64,000 bases of DNA from an uncultured Pseudomonadota bacterium (lineage in GTDB: Bacteria > Pseudomonadota > Gammaproteobacteria > Burkholderiales > SG8-39): positions 5,870 to 69,869 of the forward strand of contig CAIVVS010000260.1 of NCBI GenBank assembly GCA_903909415.1, in the 5' to 3' direction. Shown piece after piece: positions 62,802 through 64,000 of the stretch. Position 1 is the stretch's first letter; each line of letters starts with the position of its first letter. A program made the position numbers and the translations under genes. A model generated the notes under the pieces. The model had not been told where the DNA came from. It did not search any database and saw only the letters and a list, made by a program, of their open reading frames with translations.

Positions 62802-62807
62802 ATTGTA
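62802..62807 (-). promoter_or_regulatory. -10 box of the ilvB leader transcript
   Basis: TACAAT reads on the minus strand from 62807 to 62802. Six bases (CTGTCG) separate it from the leader peptide ATG, so the A of the start codon falls at the expected transcription start. The best -35 candidate, TGGGCA, is 19 bp away, which is wide. Confidence 0.55.
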
Positions 62808-62899
62808 GCAGAGGGCAGGCGTGGCGTGCCCAGTCTGGCGCGGCGACCGGCGACGGCAAGCGGCGCACCCGCCGCGCGCCGGGCGCGCATCCCCCCGCG

Positions 62900-62905
62900 C
62901 CTATA
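62900..62905 (+). promoter_or_regulatory. -10 box for rlmJ
   Basis: A consensus TATAAT lies 31 bp before the rlmJ start codon, in an otherwise GC-rich stretch. No clear -35 box is visible at 17 bp, so the promoter may be weak or activator-dependent. Confidence 0.45.
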
Positions 62906-62935
62906 ATGGCGCTCCGCCGCGAAGGGCCCCACCGC

Positions 62936-63781
62936 ATGTTCAGCTACCGCCACGCCTTTCATGCCGGCAACCATGCCGACGTGCTCAAGCACGTGGTGCT
63001 GGTGCAGTTGCTGCAGCACCTGGTCCTCAAGGACAAGCCCCTGCTCTACGTGGACACCCACGCCGGCCCGCTCACCCATTCGCTGGCCTCGGCCGAGGCG
63101 CGCAAGAACGGCGAGTTCGAGACCGGCATAGGCAGGGTCTGGGACACGAAGCTGCTGCCCGAAGGCCTGGCCGGATACCGCGAACAGGTCCGCGCGCTGA
63201 ACGCGGACGGCGTGCTGCGCCAGTACCCCGGCTCGGCGGGCATCGCCATGCAGGTACTGCGCCCGGCCGACCGGCTGCGCCTGTTCGAGCTGCACCCCAC
63301 CGAGGGCCGCCAGCTGGTGGTGGCGTGCAAGCCGCTCGCCCCGCGCGTGATCGCCCAGCCCAGCGACGGCTTCGACGGGCTGAAGGCCGCGTTTCCGCCC
63401 CCCACGCGCCGCGGCATCGCCTTGATCGACCCGCCCTACGAGGACAAGCGCGATTACGGGCGCGTCGTGGCATCGCTGCGCGATGCGCTGTCGCGCTTCG
63501 CCACCGGCGTGTACGCGGTCTGGTATCCGCTGGTGCAACGCCGCGAGGCGGAACAGTTCGCCGAACGCCTGCGCCAGTTGCAGAAGAAGGATTGGCTCCA
63601 CGCCAGCCTGCGCGTCAAGGCGCCGTCCGAGGACGGCCTTGGCTTGTACGGCAGCGGCATGTTCGTGATCAACCCGCCCCACACCCTGCCGGCGGTGATG
63701 GCCAAGGCCCTGCCCTGGATGACCAGGGAACTGGCACAGGACCAGGGCGCGCAGTTCCAGCTGGAGCACCAACTGACATGA
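62936..63781 (+). CDS. rlmJ: 23S rRNA (adenine-2030-N6)-methyltransferase RlmJ
   Basis: A 281-residue SAM-dependent enzyme that methylates A2030 of 23S rRNA. The N-terminus MFSYRHAFHAGNHADVLKH is diagnostic of RlmJ; THAGPL, FELHPTEG and the catalytic IDPPYED (D/N-PP-Y/F motif, near residue 165) follow, and YGSGMFVINPPHTL marks the C-terminal part. Length matches E. coli RlmJ (280). An in-frame ATG at 62906 falls on the -10 box and was rejected. Confidence 0.96.
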   Translation: MFSYRHAFHAGNHADVLKHVVLVQLLQHLVLKDKPLLYVDTHAGPLTHSLASAEARKNGEFETGIGRVWDTKLLPEGLAGYREQVRALNADGVLRQYPGSAGIAMQVLRPADRLRLFELHPTEGRQLVVACKPLAPRVIAQPSDGFDGLKAAFPPPTRRGIALIDPPYEDKRDYGRVVASLRDALSRFATGVYAVWYPLVQRREAEQFAERLRQLQKKDWLHASLRVKAPSEDGLGLYGSGMFVINPPHTLPAVMAKALPWMTRELAQDQGAQFQLEHQLT

Positions 63782-63791
63782 GCGCACGACC

Positions 63792-64000
63792 ATGAGCCCA
63801 CGCAAGCCGATGTACCCGCGCAAGCCGGGCGACGCCGCGACCGCGGAGGCCAAGGCGCCCTCGCGCGATGCCTCCCGTGACCCGAGCCGTGGTGCGAACC
63901 GTGACCCACGCCGCGGCGCACCCCCTGCCGCAAACCGCGGCGCGCCCCGGGCCGCCCCCCGCACTGCGGCACCCCGCCCGGCCACGCCGGCAGGCACGGA
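63792..64000 (+). CDS. basic low-complexity ORF, partial at window edge
   Basis: Sixty-nine codons from ATG 63792 are open to the right edge: MSPRKPMYPRKPGDAATAEA, then an Arg/Pro/Ala-rich tract with repeated SRD/NRD/NRG units. Such basic disordered heads occur in betaproteobacterial rRNA pseudouridine synthases and RNA helicases, which would fit the rlmJ neighbour, but nothing in the visible part identifies the protein. It starts 10 bp after the rlmJ stop on the same strand. Confidence 0.5.
   Translation, partial: MSPRKPMYPRKPGDAATAEAKAPSRDASRDPSRGANRDPRRGAPPAANRGAPRAAPRTAAPRPATPAGT

Noticed and set aside
62589..62906. Plus-strand ORF over the ilv leader
   Set aside because: It is the reverse of the leader peptide and attenuator; Tyr/Asp repeats mirror the Val codons.
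1..64000. CRISPR arrays, insertion sequences, prophage genes, defence islands
   Set aside because: No regularly spaced repeats, transposase, integrase, capsid or known defence motifs were seen on either strand.

Overview
This 64 kb window is GC-rich chromosomal DNA, almost certainly from a betaproteobacterium of the order Burkholderiales (Alcaligenaceae- or Comamonadaceae-like; the genus cannot be fixed from this sequence). The evidence is the divergent uvrB/tyrB pair, a YcgR-type flagellar brake, RlmJ, and above all eleven separate periplasmic binding proteins of the Bug/TctC family, an expansion typical of Bordetella and its relatives. No phage, insertion sequence, plasmid or CRISPR hallmarks were seen. 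The window reads as an ordinary chromosome of a metabolic generalist that takes up and breaks down aromatic and carboxylic acids.

Layout. 0-2.4 kb: an edge-truncated cyclase-family gene divergent from a Bug gene, then a second Bug gene. 2.5-11.1 kb: housekeeping genes (uvrB, tyrB, an AsmA-like protein, tRNA-Asn, a SnoaL-like protein, a DM13/FG-GAP exported pair, hflX). 11.2-15.6 kb: first aromatic cluster (Rieske oxygenase; divergently Bug, Rieske oxygenase and VF530-type protein with overlapping stop/start codons, then an isochorismatase-like hydrolase). 15.6-18.5 kb: a divergent DHODH-like enzyme and two membrane proteins. 18.5-22.5 kb: second aromatic cluster (oxygenase alpha, beta and Bug in one direction, another Bug divergent). 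22.7-25.3 kb: a ParS/MbcA-like protein overlapping a Crp/Fnr regulator, a 54-residue membrane protein and an RcnB-like protein. 25.6-34.4 kb: a single giant cyclic beta-1,2-glucan synthase gene. 34.4-37.7 kb: small membrane protein, MlaC-like protein, second Crp/Fnr regulator, Old Yellow Enzyme.

38-41.9 kb: third aromatic cluster (gentisate-dioxygenase-like cupin, TauD-like oxygenase, Bug, then ycgR). 41.9-47.8 kb: formate/nitrite channel, exported amidohydrolase, two overlapping alpha/beta hydrolases, YeiH-type exporter, pirin. 47.9-51.0 kb: dihydroxyphthalate-decarboxylase-like gene with Bug genes on both sides. 51.2-56.5 kb: a dCache-PAS protein without an output domain, two Bug genes, an HDOD gene preceded by an in-frame TGA, and a DUF268 protein. 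56.5-62.8 kb: a Tat-exported hydrolase, a YtcJ-type amidohydrolase, a Bug gene and an acetolactate synthase preceded by a branched-chain leader peptide and attenuator. The right edge holds rlmJ and the start of a basic, low-complexity ORF.

The repeated unit is one Bug binding protein next to an oxygenase, decarboxylase or hydrolase, which fits one scavenging protein per substrate. No TctA or TctB membrane subunit lies in the window, so these proteins would have to use permeases encoded elsewhere or act as sensors. The strongest regulatory signals are the ilv-type leader/attenuator (62609-62807), the inverted repeat over the tyrB -10 box between uvrB and tyrB (4565-4590), and the tRNA-Asn promoter. 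The observations most worth checking are the in-frame TGA before the HDOD gene, the ParS-like/Crp pair without a toxin gene, the DHODH-like enzyme with a class-1-type cysteine, and the binding-protein gene downstream of the attenuated acetolactate synthase.
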